Below are positions 34,382 through 42,983 of a DNA stretch of 64,000 nt, piece by piece. Every line of letters begins with the position of its first letter. Position 1 is the stretch's first letter. Source of the stretch: Teichococcus rhizosphaerae. Its GTDB lineage: Bacteria; Pseudomonadota; Alphaproteobacteria; Acetobacterales; Acetobacteraceae. A program made the translations under genes and the position numbers. The stretch lies in assembly GCF_002631185.1 (NCBI RefSeq), contig NZ_PDNU01000004.1, forward strand, positions 89,841 to 153,840, written 5' to 3'. The notes under the pieces were generated by a model. The model saw only the letters and a list, made by a program, of their open reading frames with translations, did no database searches and had not been told where the DNA came from.

Positions 34382-35341
34382 ATGCGCGGAAAAGCCAGGC
34401 TGCTCGCAGCCTTCGCCGCCTTCGCCCTGGTGCTGGGCCCGGCCCTGGCGGAAGCGCGCCCCGGTGGCCGCTCCAGCATGGGCAGCCGCGGCAGCCGCAC
34501 CTTTGCGCCGCCGCCCGTCACCCGCACCGCGCCCGACGCGGCGCGGCCGATGGACCGCAGCATGACCCAGCCCGGCCAGGCGGCGCGCCCGAACGCGGCG
34601 GCCCCCGGCGCCGCCGCCGGCGCGCGTGGCGGCATGTTCGGCGGCGGCTTCGGCGGCGCGCTGATGGGCGGCCTGATCGGCATGGGCATTGGCGGCCTGC
34701 TGTTCGGCCACGGGCTGTTCGGCGGCTTCGGCGGCATCGGCAGCATCCTTGGCCTGCTGCTCCAGATCGGCCTGATCGTGCTGCTGGTGCGCTTCGCCAT
34801 CCGCTTCTTCCGCAGCCGCAACCAGCCGGCCATGGCCGGCGGCCCACGCCCCTCGCCCCTGAACCGGGAGGCGCACCCCGCGCGGCACCCGATGGGCATG
34901 GGCGGCGCCCGCCCCGCGGCGGCTCCGGCCGCGGCTCCCGTGACGCTGGCGCAGTCCGACTTCCAGGCCTTCGAGGGCCTGCTGCGGGACGTGAACGCCG
35001 CCTGGTCGCGGCGCGACCCGGCGGCCCTGTCGCGGCTGGCGACGCCCGAGATGATGGGCTTCTTCAGCCAGGACTGGCGCGACCTGGAGGCGCGGGGCTG
35101 GCGCAACGAGACGCGCGACCCGCGGCTGGAATCGGGCGACCTGTCCGAGGCGTGGCGCGAGGGGGACACGGAATACGCCACCGTCGCCATGCGCTTCAGC
35201 CTGATCGACGTGACCTATGACGCGCAGGGCAAGGTGGTGGAGGGCGACCCGAACCGCCGCGACACCGCCACCGAGCTCTGGACCTTCCAGCGCGGCCCGG
35301 CAGGCAGCTGGAAGCTCTCGGCGATCCAGCAGACCGGCTGA
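34382..35341 (+). CDS. Tim44-like domain membrane protein
   Basis: The 319-residue protein starts with a signal-like hydrophobic segment (residues 4-24, ending LAEARP). A Gly-rich membrane region follows (about 85-140, FGGGFGGALMGGLIGMGIGG and IGLIVLLVRFAIRFF). The C-terminal Tim44-like domain (about 185-319) opens with SDFQAFEGLLRDVNAAWSRRD and ends WTFQRGPAGSWKLSAIQQ, an NTF2-like fold. Related bacterial proteins are of unknown role; the mitochondrial member is part of protein import. GGAGGA precedes the ATG at 34382. A good terminator follows at 35381-35410. Confidence 0.86.
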   Translation: MRGKARLLAAFAAFALVLGPALAEARPGGRSSMGSRGSRTFAPPPVTRTAPDAARPMDRSMTQPGQAARPNAAAPGAAAGARGGMFGGGFGGALMGGLIGMGIGGLLFGHGLFGGFGGIGSILGLLLQIGLIVLLVRFAIRFFRSRNQPAMAGGPRPSPLNREAHPARHPMGMGGARPAAAPAAAPVTLAQSDFQAFEGLLRDVNAAWSRRDPAALSRLATPEMMGFFSQDWRDLEARGWRNETRDPRLESGDLSEAWREGDTEYATVAMRFSLIDVTYDAQGKVVEGDPNRRDTATELWTFQRGPAGSWKLSAIQQTG

Positions 35342-35380
35342 TCCCACGGCGCCGGAACAGGCACCGGGGACGAGGACGGA

Positions 35381-35410
35381 AGGGGCGTGGCGCGGGCCGC
35401 GCCCCTTTTT
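35381..35410 (+). terminator. intrinsic terminator after the Tim44-like gene
   Basis: A 10-bp stem (35382-35391 with 35396-35405, one T-G pair) with a GCGG loop is followed directly by TTTTT at 35406-35410. It lies 40 bases after the stop codon of the Tim44-like gene. Confidence 0.82.
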
Positions 35411-35469
35411 CGTGCGCGCCCTCCCCTTTGCCCCGTCATGGGAGGGCACGCCGCCCTTGCCGCGCAGCC

Positions 35470-35520
35470 GGTTCTTCTCGCGTGCCTGGTTCTTCTTGCG
35501 TGCCCGGTTCTTCTCTGGCG
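35470..35520. repeat. 18-base tandem repeat upstream of a binding-protein gene
   Basis: Two full copies of an 18-base unit (35470-35487 and 35488-35505, GGTTCTTCTYGCGTGCCY) and a shorter third copy at 35506-35520. It lies in the 248-base region between the Tim44-like terminator and the NMT1-like gene. Its distance to the ATG at 35590 is 69 bases, so it may overlap a promoter. Confidence 0.8.
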
Positions 35521-35589
35521 CGGCGGTTGCTACATGCGGGCCACCCGCCGGCGCGCCCTTCATGCCCGGCAATGACCGGGAGAACCTCG

Positions 35590-36618
35590 ATGCCCGCCAC
35601 CCGACGCGGCCTGATGCTTGCCACCGCCGGCACCCTGCTGGCCACACCCCACCTCGCGCGCGGCCAGGCCGCGCTGACGCCGGTGAAGTTCTGCCTCGAC
35701 TGGGCCTTCCAGGGGCCCCAGGCGCCCTTCCTGCTCGCCGCCGAGAACGGCTATTTCCGCGACGAGGGGCTGGCCGTCACCATCGACCGCGGCTTCGGCT
35801 CGGTGGACACGCCGGTGAAGGTGGCCACCGGTGCCTATGATTTCGGCATCGCCGACCTTTCGCCGGTGATCCGCCTCCGCCTGACCACGCCGGGCAGCGA
35901 CCTGATCGCCCCCGTCATCCTGATGCAGGGCAACCCCAGCGCGGTGATGACGCTGAAGCGCAGCGGCATCGCCGCGCCGAAGGACCTGGAAGGCAGGAAG
36001 CTGGCGGCGCCCGAGAGCGACGCGGCGCGCCAGCTCTTCCCCTCCTTCGCCAAGGCCACCGGGCTCGATGCCTCGAAGATCACCTGGATGACGGTGACGC
36101 CGCAGCTGCGCGAGCCGATGCTGATCCGCGGCGAGGCGGACGCCATCACCGGCTTCGAGGTGTCGGGCAAGTTCAGCCTGCGCGCGCTGAACGTGGCGGA
36201 GAGCGACATCGTCTCGCTGCGCTACATCGATTTCGGCGTGCCGCTGCTCTCCACCGCCCTGCTGGTCCGCCGCCCCTATGCGGAGGCGAACGCCAAGGTG
36301 GTGACCGGCATGATCCGCGCCATCAACCGCGGCCACACCGCCGCCTGGAAGGACCCGGACGCCGCCATCGCCGCCCTGGTGAAGCGCGACAGCACCGCGC
36401 CGCGCGGCGTGGAGAAGGAGCGGATGATGGCCAATTTCGGCTTCATCCGCACGCCGGAGGCGCTTTCGGGCGGGCTCGGCAACATGCCCGAGGCGCGCGT
36501 GCAGGCGGCGATCGAGACCATCCGCGAGGCGATGAACCTGCCCGCCGAGCTGAAGGCGTCCGAGCTCTACACGCCGCAATACCTGCCGCCGGCCGCCGAC
36601 CTCGCCCTGCCGGCCTGA
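35590..36618 (+). CDS. NMT1/SsuA-like ABC transporter substrate-binding protein
   Basis: The 342-residue precursor has a twin-arginine-like start (MPATRRGLMLATAGTLLATP) and cleavage near ARGQA. The mature protein resembles the NMT1/THI5/SsuA family: VKFCLDWAFQGPQAPFLLA, then AENGYFRDEGLAVTIDRGFG and the ligand-cleft DFGIADLSPVIRLR. Members bind thiamine precursors, taurine/alkanesulfonates or nitrate. No permease or ATPase gene is adjacent, so the ligand and transporter partner are unknown. GGGAG lies about nine bases before the ATG at 35590; the ATG at 35572 is less likely. Confidence 0.87.
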   Translation: MPATRRGLMLATAGTLLATPHLARGQAALTPVKFCLDWAFQGPQAPFLLAAENGYFRDEGLAVTIDRGFGSVDTPVKVATGAYDFGIADLSPVIRLRLTTPGSDLIAPVILMQGNPSAVMTLKRSGIAAPKDLEGRKLAAPESDAARQLFPSFAKATGLDASKITWMTVTPQLREPMLIRGEADAITGFEVSGKFSLRALNVAESDIVSLRYIDFGVPLLSTALLVRRPYAEANAKVVTGMIRAINRGHTAAWKDPDAAIAALVKRDSTAPRGVEKERMMANFGFIRTPEALSGGLGNMPEARVQAAIETIREAMNLPAELKASELYTPQYLPPAADLALPA

Positions 36619-36627
36619 GCCCGGCCG

Positions 36628-36651
36628 CGGGGGAGGCTGTGCCCTCCCCCG
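36628..36651 (+). terminator. GC-rich hairpin after the NMT1-like gene
   Basis: CGGGGGAG at 36628-36635 pairs perfectly with CTCCCCCG at 36644-36651 over an eight-base loop, nine bases after the stop codon. A C/T tract without a run of T follows, so it is a weak candidate terminator. Confidence 0.45.
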
Positions 36652-36724
36652 CCCCCCCTCTGGGCAAGCGGCACCCTCCGGGGCTATCCCTTGGCGCCGC
36701 AACCACTGCCCGGAGTTGATGCCC

Positions 36725-38248
36725 ATGCCCCGTCCCAAGCCCGTGATGCTCGTCATTCTGGATGGCTGGGGCTGGCGGGAGGAGGCGGCGGACAACGCCG
36801 TGCGGCAGGCGCGCACCCCCTGCTTCGACCGCCTCTGGGCCGAATGCCCGCACAGCTTCCTCCACACCTGCGGCGAGGATGTCGGCCTGCCGCAGGGGCA
36901 GATGGGCAATTCCGAGGTGGGCCACCTCAACCTCGGCGCCGGGCGGGTGGTGATGCAGGACCTGCCGCGCATCGACCGGGCGGTGGCCGATGGCTCCCTG
37001 GCCACCCTGCCGGCGGTCACCAACCTCATCGATAGGCTGAAGGCGAGCGGCGGCACGCTGCACCTGATGGGCCTTCTTTCGCCGGGCGGCGTGCACAGCC
37101 ACCAGGAGCACGGCCTGGCCCTGGCGAGGGTGTTCGCCGCCGCCGGCATCCCCGTCGCCATCCATGCCTGGACCGACGGGCGCGACACGCCGCCCCAGGC
37201 CAGCCCCGACTACCTCGCCGCCTTCGAGCCGAGGCTGCCGCCGGGCGCGCGCATCGCCACCGTCACCGGCCGCTACTACGCCATGGACCGCGACAACCGC
37301 TGGGAGCGGGTGCGGCAGGCCTGGGACGCCATCGTGGAGGCCAGGGGCGCGCATGCCGGGAGCGCCGCCGCCGCCATCGGCGCGGCGCATGCCGAGGGCA
37401 AGACGGACGAGTTCATCCCCGCCTGCGTCATCGGCGACTATGCCGGGGTGAGGGATGGCGACGGGCTGCTCTGCTTCAACTTCCGCGCCGACCGCGTGCG
37501 GCAGATCCTGGCCGCGCTGCTGGACCCCGGCTTCGCCGGCTTCGCCCCGCCCCGCCGCCCCCGCTTCGCCGGCGCCGCCGGCATGACGGAATACTCCGCC
37601 GCGCTGAACCCGCTGCTGGAGACGCTGTTCGGCCCGCAATCCATGCAGGACATCCTGGGCGCCGTGGTGTCCAAGGCCGGGCTGCGCCAGCTCCGCATGG
37701 CGGAGACGGAGAAGTACCCGCACGTCACCTACTTCCTGAACGGCGGCGAGGAGACGCCCTATCCTGGCGAGGAGCGCATCATGGTCGCCTCCCCCAAGGT
37801 GGCGACCTATGACCTGCAGCCGGAGATGTCCGCCCCCGAGCTGGCCGGGAAGGCGGTGGACGCGATCAACGCGGCGAAATTCGACCTGATCGTGCTGAAC
37901 TTCGCCAATGCCGACATGGTGGGCCACACCGGCAGCCTGGAAGCCGCCATCCGCGCCTGCGAGGCGGTGGATGCGGGGCTCGCGCGGATCGAGGCGGCCA
38001 TCGCCGCCCAGGGCGGCGCCCTGCTGGTGACGGCCGACCACGGCAATGCCGAGATGATGAAGGACCCCGAGACGGGCGGCCCCTTCACCGCGCACACCAC
38101 CAACGTGGTGCCGGTGCTGCTGCGCGGCGGCCCGGCCGGCGCCAGGCTGCGCGAAGGCCGCCTGGCCGATGTGGCGCCCACCCTGCTCGCCCTGCTGGGC
38201 CTGGAGCAGCCGGCGGCGATGACGGGGCGGAGCCTGATCGCTGGCTGA
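36725..38248 (+). CDS. gpmI: 2,3-bisphosphoglycerate-independent phosphoglycerate mutase
   Basis: GpmI interconverts 2- and 3-phosphoglycerate using two Mn ions. The 507-residue product is typical. The N-terminal metal block PVMLVILDGWGWRE and the phosphoserine S63 in QGQMGNSEVGHLNLGAGR are clear, as are HSHQEHG, TDGRDTPP and, near the end, NFANADMVGHTG and TADHGNAEMM. The ATG at 36725 has GGAG nine bases upstream; the ATG at 36719 would leave only three bases. It opens a run of five same-strand genes with short gaps. A hairpin precedes it. Confidence 0.95.
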   Translation: MPRPKPVMLVILDGWGWREEAADNAVRQARTPCFDRLWAECPHSFLHTCGEDVGLPQGQMGNSEVGHLNLGAGRVVMQDLPRIDRAVADGSLATLPAVTNLIDRLKASGGTLHLMGLLSPGGVHSHQEHGLALARVFAAAGIPVAIHAWTDGRDTPPQASPDYLAAFEPRLPPGARIATVTGRYYAMDRDNRWERVRQAWDAIVEARGAHAGSAAAAIGAAHAEGKTDEFIPACVIGDYAGVRDGDGLLCFNFRADRVRQILAALLDPGFAGFAPPRRPRFAGAAGMTEYSAALNPLLETLFGPQSMQDILGAVVSKAGLRQLRMAETEKYPHVTYFLNGGEETPYPGEERIMVASPKVATYDLQPEMSAPELAGKAVDAINAAKFDLIVLNFANADMVGHTGSLEAAIRACEAVDAGLARIEAAIAAQGGALLVTADHGNAEMMKDPETGGPFTAHTTNVVPVLLRGGPAGARLREGRLADVAPTLLALLGLEQPAAMTGRSLIAG

Positions 38249-38284
38249 GGCGCGGAAAGGGCGGCGCGGCGCGCGGGCGGCGGC

Positions 38285-39661
38285 ATGGCGGCGGTGAGCC
38301 CGCCCCTGTCCTCCGCCGCGCGCGGCGGCATGAGCGCGCGGGCCGCCCTGCTGCTGGCCTCGCTGGCCCTGCTGGCGCCGGCCCTGCTGGTGCATGGCGC
38401 GGAGAACCCCACTGTCCGCGGCGTGCAGGAGGCGGAGCGCGCGGCGCAGGCCGCCCGGGCCGCCGCCGAGGCCGCCAGCCAGGCCGCGCGCAGCGCCGCC
38501 GAGGCGGAGGAGGCGCTGGCCCGCCAGCGCGCCGAGGCCGGCCGGCGCGCCGTCGCCGCCGACGAGGCGGCCGATGCAGCCGAGGCCGCCGCGCGCGAGG
38601 CCGCCGCCGTGCGCGACAACGCGCTGGTCGATCTGCGGCGCCGGGCGGAGGCCATGGCGCCGCTGCTGCCGCTGATGCGCCGGCTGGGGCAATGGCCGGC
38701 CGAGACGCTGCTGGCCGTGCCGGTGGACCCCGAGACGGCGCTGCGCGGCGCGCTGGTGCTGCGCGGCCTCACCCGGCACCTCTCGGCCGAGGCGGAGGCG
38801 CTGCGCGAGGCCCAGGCGGTGGCCGCCGCCGCCACCGAGCGGGCCGAGGCCGAGGCCGCCCGGCTGGCCGTGGCGCGCGCCGAGCGCCACGCCGCCGCCG
38901 CCGCGGTGGAGGCGGCGCTGGCCGCCGCCCGCACCCAGCGCAGCGCCGCCCAGGCGGAGGAGGCCGAGGCCGCGCGCGAGGCGGCCAGCGCCGCCGCCCG
39001 CGCCAGCGACCTGCGCGGCATGCTGGAGCGGCTGGAACGCGCCCGCGCCCAGGCGGAGGCCGAGGCCCGCGCCCGTGCCGAGCGGGAGCGCGAGGCGGCC
39101 GAGCGCGCCGCCCGGCTGCGCGCCGAGCGCGAGGCCGCAGCCCTGGAAGCCCGCCGCCAGGCGGCGCGCGACGCCGAGCAGCGCGAGGCGCTGGCGCGGG
39201 AGCGCGCGGCGCTGGAGCGGCGGGAACAGGCCCGGCGGCTGGAAGCCTCGCGCAGCCCGGCCACGCCCGCGCCGCGCGCGCAGGGGGGCCGCGCCCAGCC
39301 CGTGGCCGGCACCCTGGCACGCGACTTCGGCGACAGCGGCGCCGGCGGCCCGGCCCGTGGCCTGACCTATGCGGCGCCTCCCGGCGCGCGGGTGGTGAGC
39401 CCCTGCGGCGGCAGCGTCGCCTTTGCCGGCCCGTTTCGCTCCTATGGGCAGCTGTTGATTGTCGATTGCGGGGGCGGCTACCATTTCGTGCTGGCGGGGC
39501 TGGAGCGGCTGGATGCCGAGGTCGGTGCCCGCGTGCTGGCGGGCGAGCCGGTGGGCCAGCTCGGCGGCGGCGAGGAGAATGGCCGCGCCTCGCTCTATGT
39601 GGAGCTGCGGCGCAACAGCCAGCCCGTGGACCCCAAGAGCTGGTTCCGCGGCCGTGGCTGA
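38285..39661 (+). CDS. envC: EnvC-type murein hydrolase activator (coiled-coil plus degenerate LytM domain)
   Basis: The 458-residue exported protein has a signal (MSARAALLLASLALLAPALLV; start ATG at 38285 or 38330), then a very long Ala/Arg/Glu coiled coil (about 45-325) and a C-terminal LytM/M23 domain (about 335-455). The zinc residues are missing: where active enzymes have HxGxD this one reads RGLTYAAPPG, and the HxH is replaced by LYVELRRN. That is the signature of EnvC, which activates amidases at the septum rather than cutting wall itself. It follows gpmI by 36 bases and precedes ctpA, a conserved alphaproteobacterial order. Confidence 0.88.
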   Translation: MAAVSPPLSSAARGGMSARAALLLASLALLAPALLVHGAENPTVRGVQEAERAAQAARAAAEAASQAARSAAEAEEALARQRAEAGRRAVAADEAADAAEAAAREAAAVRDNALVDLRRRAEAMAPLLPLMRRLGQWPAETLLAVPVDPETALRGALVLRGLTRHLSAEAEALREAQAVAAAATERAEAEAARLAVARAERHAAAAAVEAALAAARTQRSAAQAEEAEAAREAASAAARASDLRGMLERLERARAQAEAEARARAEREREAAERAARLRAEREAAALEARRQAARDAEQREALARERAALERREQARRLEASRSPATPAPRAQGGRAQPVAGTLARDFGDSGAGGPARGLTYAAPPGARVVSPCGGSVAFAGPFRSYGQLLIVDCGGGYHFVLAGLERLDAEVGARVLAGEPVGQLGGGEENGRASLYVELRRNSQPVDPKSWFRGRG

Positions 39662-39790
39662 GCGGCGCCCGGCCGGTGGCGGGGGCCGCATTGTCCAGAA
39701 AGGTTACAGTTTGCCCCTTGCGCCGCAATTCGCTCTAGGGTGTCTCGCAAGGCCGTGGAACTCGCCACGGCGAAAGGATCGTTGACCGGC

Positions 39791-41188
39791 ATGAGGGGTC
39801 ACCGCATGAAGCCTGGGATGCGCATGGTCGGGGTGGTGGCGGCGGCGTTCGCCGCCGGCGCCGTGCTGGGGCCGGTGGTCGCGCCGCCCGTGATGTCCGC
39901 CTTCGCCCAGGAGGCCGGCAACCGCGCCGAGACCTACCGCCTGCTGAACCTGTTCGGCGACGTGTTCGAGCGCGTCCGGGCCGAGTATGTCGAGCCGGTC
40001 AACGACCGCGAGGTGATCGAGGCCGCGATCAACGGCATGCTGCAGGGGCTCGACCCGCACAGCAGCTATATGAACGCCCGCTCCTTCCGCGACATGCAGG
40101 TGCAGACCCGCGGCGAGTTCGGCGGCCTCGGCATCGAGGTCAGCCAGGAAGGCGGCTATGTGAAGGTGATCTCGCCCATCGACGACACGCCGGCCGCGCG
40201 CGCGGGCGTCAAGCCGGGCGACCTGATCACCCACCTCAACGGCGAATCCGTGCAGGGCCTTTCCCTGCAGGAGGCGGTGGAGAAGATGCGCGGCGAGCGC
40301 GGCAGCGCCATCAAGCTGACCATCCGCCGCCCCGGCGCCGAATCGCCGATCGAGCTTTCCCTGACCCGCGACGTGATCCGCCCGCAGGTGGCCCGCTTCC
40401 GGATGGAGGGGAACGACATCGGCTATGTCCGGCTGTCCTCCTTCAACGAGCAGACGGAAACCGCGCTGCGCCGGGCCGTTTCCACGCTGAGGACGCAGGC
40501 GGGCGGCAACCTCAAGGGCCTCATCCTCGACCTGCGCAACAATCCGGGCGGGCTGCTGGACCAGGCGGTGCAGGTCTCGGACGACTTCCTGGAGCAGGGC
40601 GAGATCGTCTCCACCCGTGCCCGGCGCGCCGACGACGCGCAGCGCTGGAACGCCAAGCCCGGCGACATCACCGAGGGGCTGCGCGTGGTGGTGCTGGTCA
40701 ATGGCGGCTCCGCCTCGGCCAGCGAGATCGTGGCGGGCGCGCTGCAGGACCACCGCCGCGGCATCGTGCTCGGCACCAAGTCCTTCGGCAAGGGCAGCGT
40801 GCAGACCGTCATGCCGATCCCCGGCAACGGCGCCATCCGCCTGACCACGGCGCGCTACTACACCCCCTCCGGCCGCTCCATCCAGGCGCTCGGCATCTCC
40901 CCCGACGTCGAGGTGCTGGCGGCGCGGGAGGAAGGCAACGCCCCGCTGCGCGACCGCGAGGCCGATCTGCGGCGTGCCCTGCGCAACGACAATGGCACCC
41001 AGGAGGCGGCGCCGCTGCCGCCGCTGAACCTGCCCGCCGGGGTGCTGGACAAGGTCTCGCGGATGCCGCCCGAGGGGGCTGCCTCCTTCGATCCCACCAA
41101 GCCGGAAACCGACTTCCAGCTGCAGCAGGCGGCGGCGCTGCTGCGCGCCTGGGCGGCGGCCGAGCCGCAGCGCCGCGCCGCGCGCTGA
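39791..41188 (+). CDS. ctpA: C-terminal processing protease (S41 family)
   Basis: The 465-residue periplasmic protease cuts proteins after their C-terminal tails. A signal segment (RMVGVVAAAFAAGAVLG) is followed by a helical N-terminal domain, a PDZ domain (about 85-165, FGGLGIEVSQEGGYVKVISPI) and the protease core with the Ser-Lys dyad in NGGSASASE and SFGKGSVQT. The ATG at 39791 has AAAGGA 12 bases upstream; the frame is open to 39740. Next to envC this suggests processing of wall-related proteins, as for other CtpA homologues. Confidence 0.93.
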   Translation: MRGHRMKPGMRMVGVVAAAFAAGAVLGPVVAPPVMSAFAQEAGNRAETYRLLNLFGDVFERVRAEYVEPVNDREVIEAAINGMLQGLDPHSSYMNARSFRDMQVQTRGEFGGLGIEVSQEGGYVKVISPIDDTPAARAGVKPGDLITHLNGESVQGLSLQEAVEKMRGERGSAIKLTIRRPGAESPIELSLTRDVIRPQVARFRMEGNDIGYVRLSSFNEQTETALRRAVSTLRTQAGGNLKGLILDLRNNPGGLLDQAVQVSDDFLEQGEIVSTRARRADDAQRWNAKPGDITEGLRVVVLVNGGSASASEIVAGALQDHRRGIVLGTKSFGKGSVQTVMPIPGNGAIRLTTARYYTPSGRSIQALGISPDVEVLAAREEGNAPLRDREADLRRALRNDNGTQEAAPLPPLNLPAGVLDKVSRMPPEGAASFDPTKPETDFQLQQAAALLRAWAAAEPQRRAAR

Positions 41189-41219
41189 GCGCGGGGCGCC
41201 GCGGAAGGAGCAAGGCGGC

Positions 41220-42419
41220 ATGTCTGGCGTGAGGGCCGCATGGCGGGCGCTGGGCGTGTTCTGGGGGGTGATCCTGGCCGGCGGGCTGGGCGTCGCGGGC
41301 GCGCTGCACTGGCTCGGCCCGCCGGATGCCCCCGCCCCGCCCCCTTTAGCCGCCACGCCCTCTTTCGCGGCCCCACCAGCGGCGGAACTGGCCCAGGCCC
41401 CGGCCGGAGTGCCGCACGCGCCCGCCACGCCCGCCCCCCCGGACATGCCGGAGCCGCCGGACGGGGGCACCGCGCCATCCGCCGCCCCCTTGCCGGAAGG
41501 CGTGCTGGCCGCGCCCCTGCCGCCCCCGGCGGCGGCGCCGGAGCCCGCCCCTCCACCCGAGGCGCCTCTGCCGCCGCCCCTGCCGGAGCCCGGCCTTGCC
41601 CCTTCCGGCGGGACCGTCATCGCCGCGCCCCGGCCCGAGCTGCTGGAGCCGGGCCCGCACGGGCCGCTGCCGCGCATCGGCCCGGACGGCACGGAGCCCC
41701 GGCTCGCCTATGCGCGGCCCTTTGGCGGGGCGGAGACGCGGCCGCGCATCGCGCTGGTGATCGGCGGCTTCGGCCAGGCGGGCATGCGCGCCGAGGAAGC
41801 GCTGCGCCGCCTGCCGCCCGCGACCACCCTCGCCTTCGACCCCCAGGCGCTGCGGCCCGACCTGCTGCTGGAGCAGGCGCGGCGGCGCGGCATGGAGCTG
41901 CTGCTGGCCCTGCCGCTGGAATCGCCCGGCGACCTGCCGTCCGGGCACCTGCTGCGCGCCAGCCTGACGCCGGGCGAGAACCTGGACCGGCTGCACCGCG
42001 CCATGGGCCGCTTCGCGGGCTATGCGGGCGTCATCGGGGCGAGCGGGACGCAGCGGGGCGAGCGCTTCCTGGCCAGCCCCGACGCCCTGGCGGCGGTGCA
42101 GGAGGAGATCCGCGGGCGCGGGCTCTATTACGTGGACCCCCGGCCCGGCGCCACGGCGCTTGCCTGGCACGCGGCGGCGGACCTGGTGCTGGACGAGCTG
42201 CCGACACGCGGCGAGGTGGAGCACCGCCTGGCCCAGCTGGAGCGGCTGGCGAGGCTGCGTGGCCACGCAGTCGGGCTGGCCGCCGAGCCGGCGCCGCTGC
42301 TGGTGGACCGCATCGCCGCCTGGGCGGCCGGGCTGGAGGCGCGCGGCCTGGTGCTGGCGCCGGCGAGCGCCGTGCTGCACCCGCCCGAGACCACGCCGAT
42401 CCCCTCCGCTTCCCGCTAG
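41220..42419 (+). CDS. divergent polysaccharide deacetylase family protein (YibQ type)
   Basis: The 399-residue protein has an N-terminal membrane helix (about 10-30), a very Pro/Ala-rich spacer (30-145) and a C-terminal divergent polysaccharide deacetylase domain (about 165-385). The domain begins RPRIALVIGGFGQAGM, where classic deacetylases have a Asp-Asp pair that is here Gly-Gly, and continues ELLLALPLESPG and GVIGASG. Family function is unknown; the metal site appears not conserved. GGAAGGAG precedes the ATG at 41220. It lies between ctpA and rppH in one run. Confidence 0.85.
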   Translation: MSGVRAAWRALGVFWGVILAGGLGVAGALHWLGPPDAPAPPPLAATPSFAAPPAAELAQAPAGVPHAPATPAPPDMPEPPDGGTAPSAAPLPEGVLAAPLPPPAAAPEPAPPPEAPLPPPLPEPGLAPSGGTVIAAPRPELLEPGPHGPLPRIGPDGTEPRLAYARPFGGAETRPRIALVIGGFGQAGMRAEEALRRLPPATTLAFDPQALRPDLLLEQARRRGMELLLALPLESPGDLPSGHLLRASLTPGENLDRLHRAMGRFAGYAGVIGASGTQRGERFLASPDALAAVQEEIRGRGLYYVDPRPGATALAWHAAADLVLDELPTRGEVEHRLAQLERLARLRGHAVGLAAEPAPLLVDRIAAWAAGLEARGLVLAPASAVLHPPETTPIPSASR

Positions 42420-42433
42420 AGACCGCACCCGCC

Positions 42434-42904
42434 ATGCCCGAGCTTCCCTACCGCCGCAATGTCGGCGCCGCCCTGTTCAACCGCGCCGGCCAGGTGCTGA
42501 TCGCCCGCCGCGCCGATGTGGCGACGGAGGCCTGGCAGCTTCCCCAGGGCGGGTTGGACGAGGGCGAGGAGCCGCGCGCCGCCGTGCTGCGGGAGCTGGC
42601 CGAGGAGATCGGCACCGATCGGGCCGAGATCATCGGCGAGGTGCCCGAATGGCTGCGCTACGACCTGCCGCCCGAGCTGGTGGGCAAGGCGCTGGGCGGC
42701 CGCTACCGCGGGCAGATGCAGAAATGGTTCGCGCTGCGCTTCCTGGGGCGGGACGAGGACATCCGGCTCGACCTCGACCCGCACCCCGAGTTCGACGCCT
42801 GGCGGTGGGAGGCGCTGGCGGCGCTGCCCTCGCTCGTGGTGCCGTTCCGCCGGCCGGTCTATGAGCGGCTTGTGGAGGCCTTCACCGAATTCACGCGTTC
42901 GTGA
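42434..42904 (+). CDS. rppH: RNA pyrophosphohydrolase (Nudix)
   Basis: RppH removes pyrophosphate from the 5' end of mRNA and so starts decay. The 156-residue enzyme contains an intact Nudix box ([20 protein letters not shown] plus IG, about 36-58) and the RppH-type start [12 protein letters not shown] and tail QKWFALRF with RWEAL. The ATG at 42434 is 14 bases after the YibQ-like stop. This is the last gene of the gpmI-to-rppH run. The stop is near an inverted repeat TTCACG-CGTT-CGTGAA, which could serve as a weak terminator. Confidence 0.93.
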   Translation: MPELPYRRNVGAALFNRAGQVLIARRADVATEAWQLPQGGLDEGEEPRAAVLRELAEEIGTDRAEIIGEVPEWLRYDLPPELVGKALGGRYRGQMQKWFALRFLGRDEDIRLDLDPHPEFDAWRWEALAALPSLVVPFRRPVYERLVEAFTEFTRS

Positions 42905-42983
42905 ACGCCCCGGCCACTCACCGGTTAGCTCTCCGGTAAGGCGCCCGGCTGCTCACTGCCCGCCTGGAAAGGCAGGGGGCAGC

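Noticed and set aside
36443..39691. A 1082-codon open frame on the minus strand across gpmI and envC
   Set aside because: It is the antisense of two well-supported genes and is rich in Gly, Arg, Ala and His, which is typical of shadow frames in GC-rich DNA.
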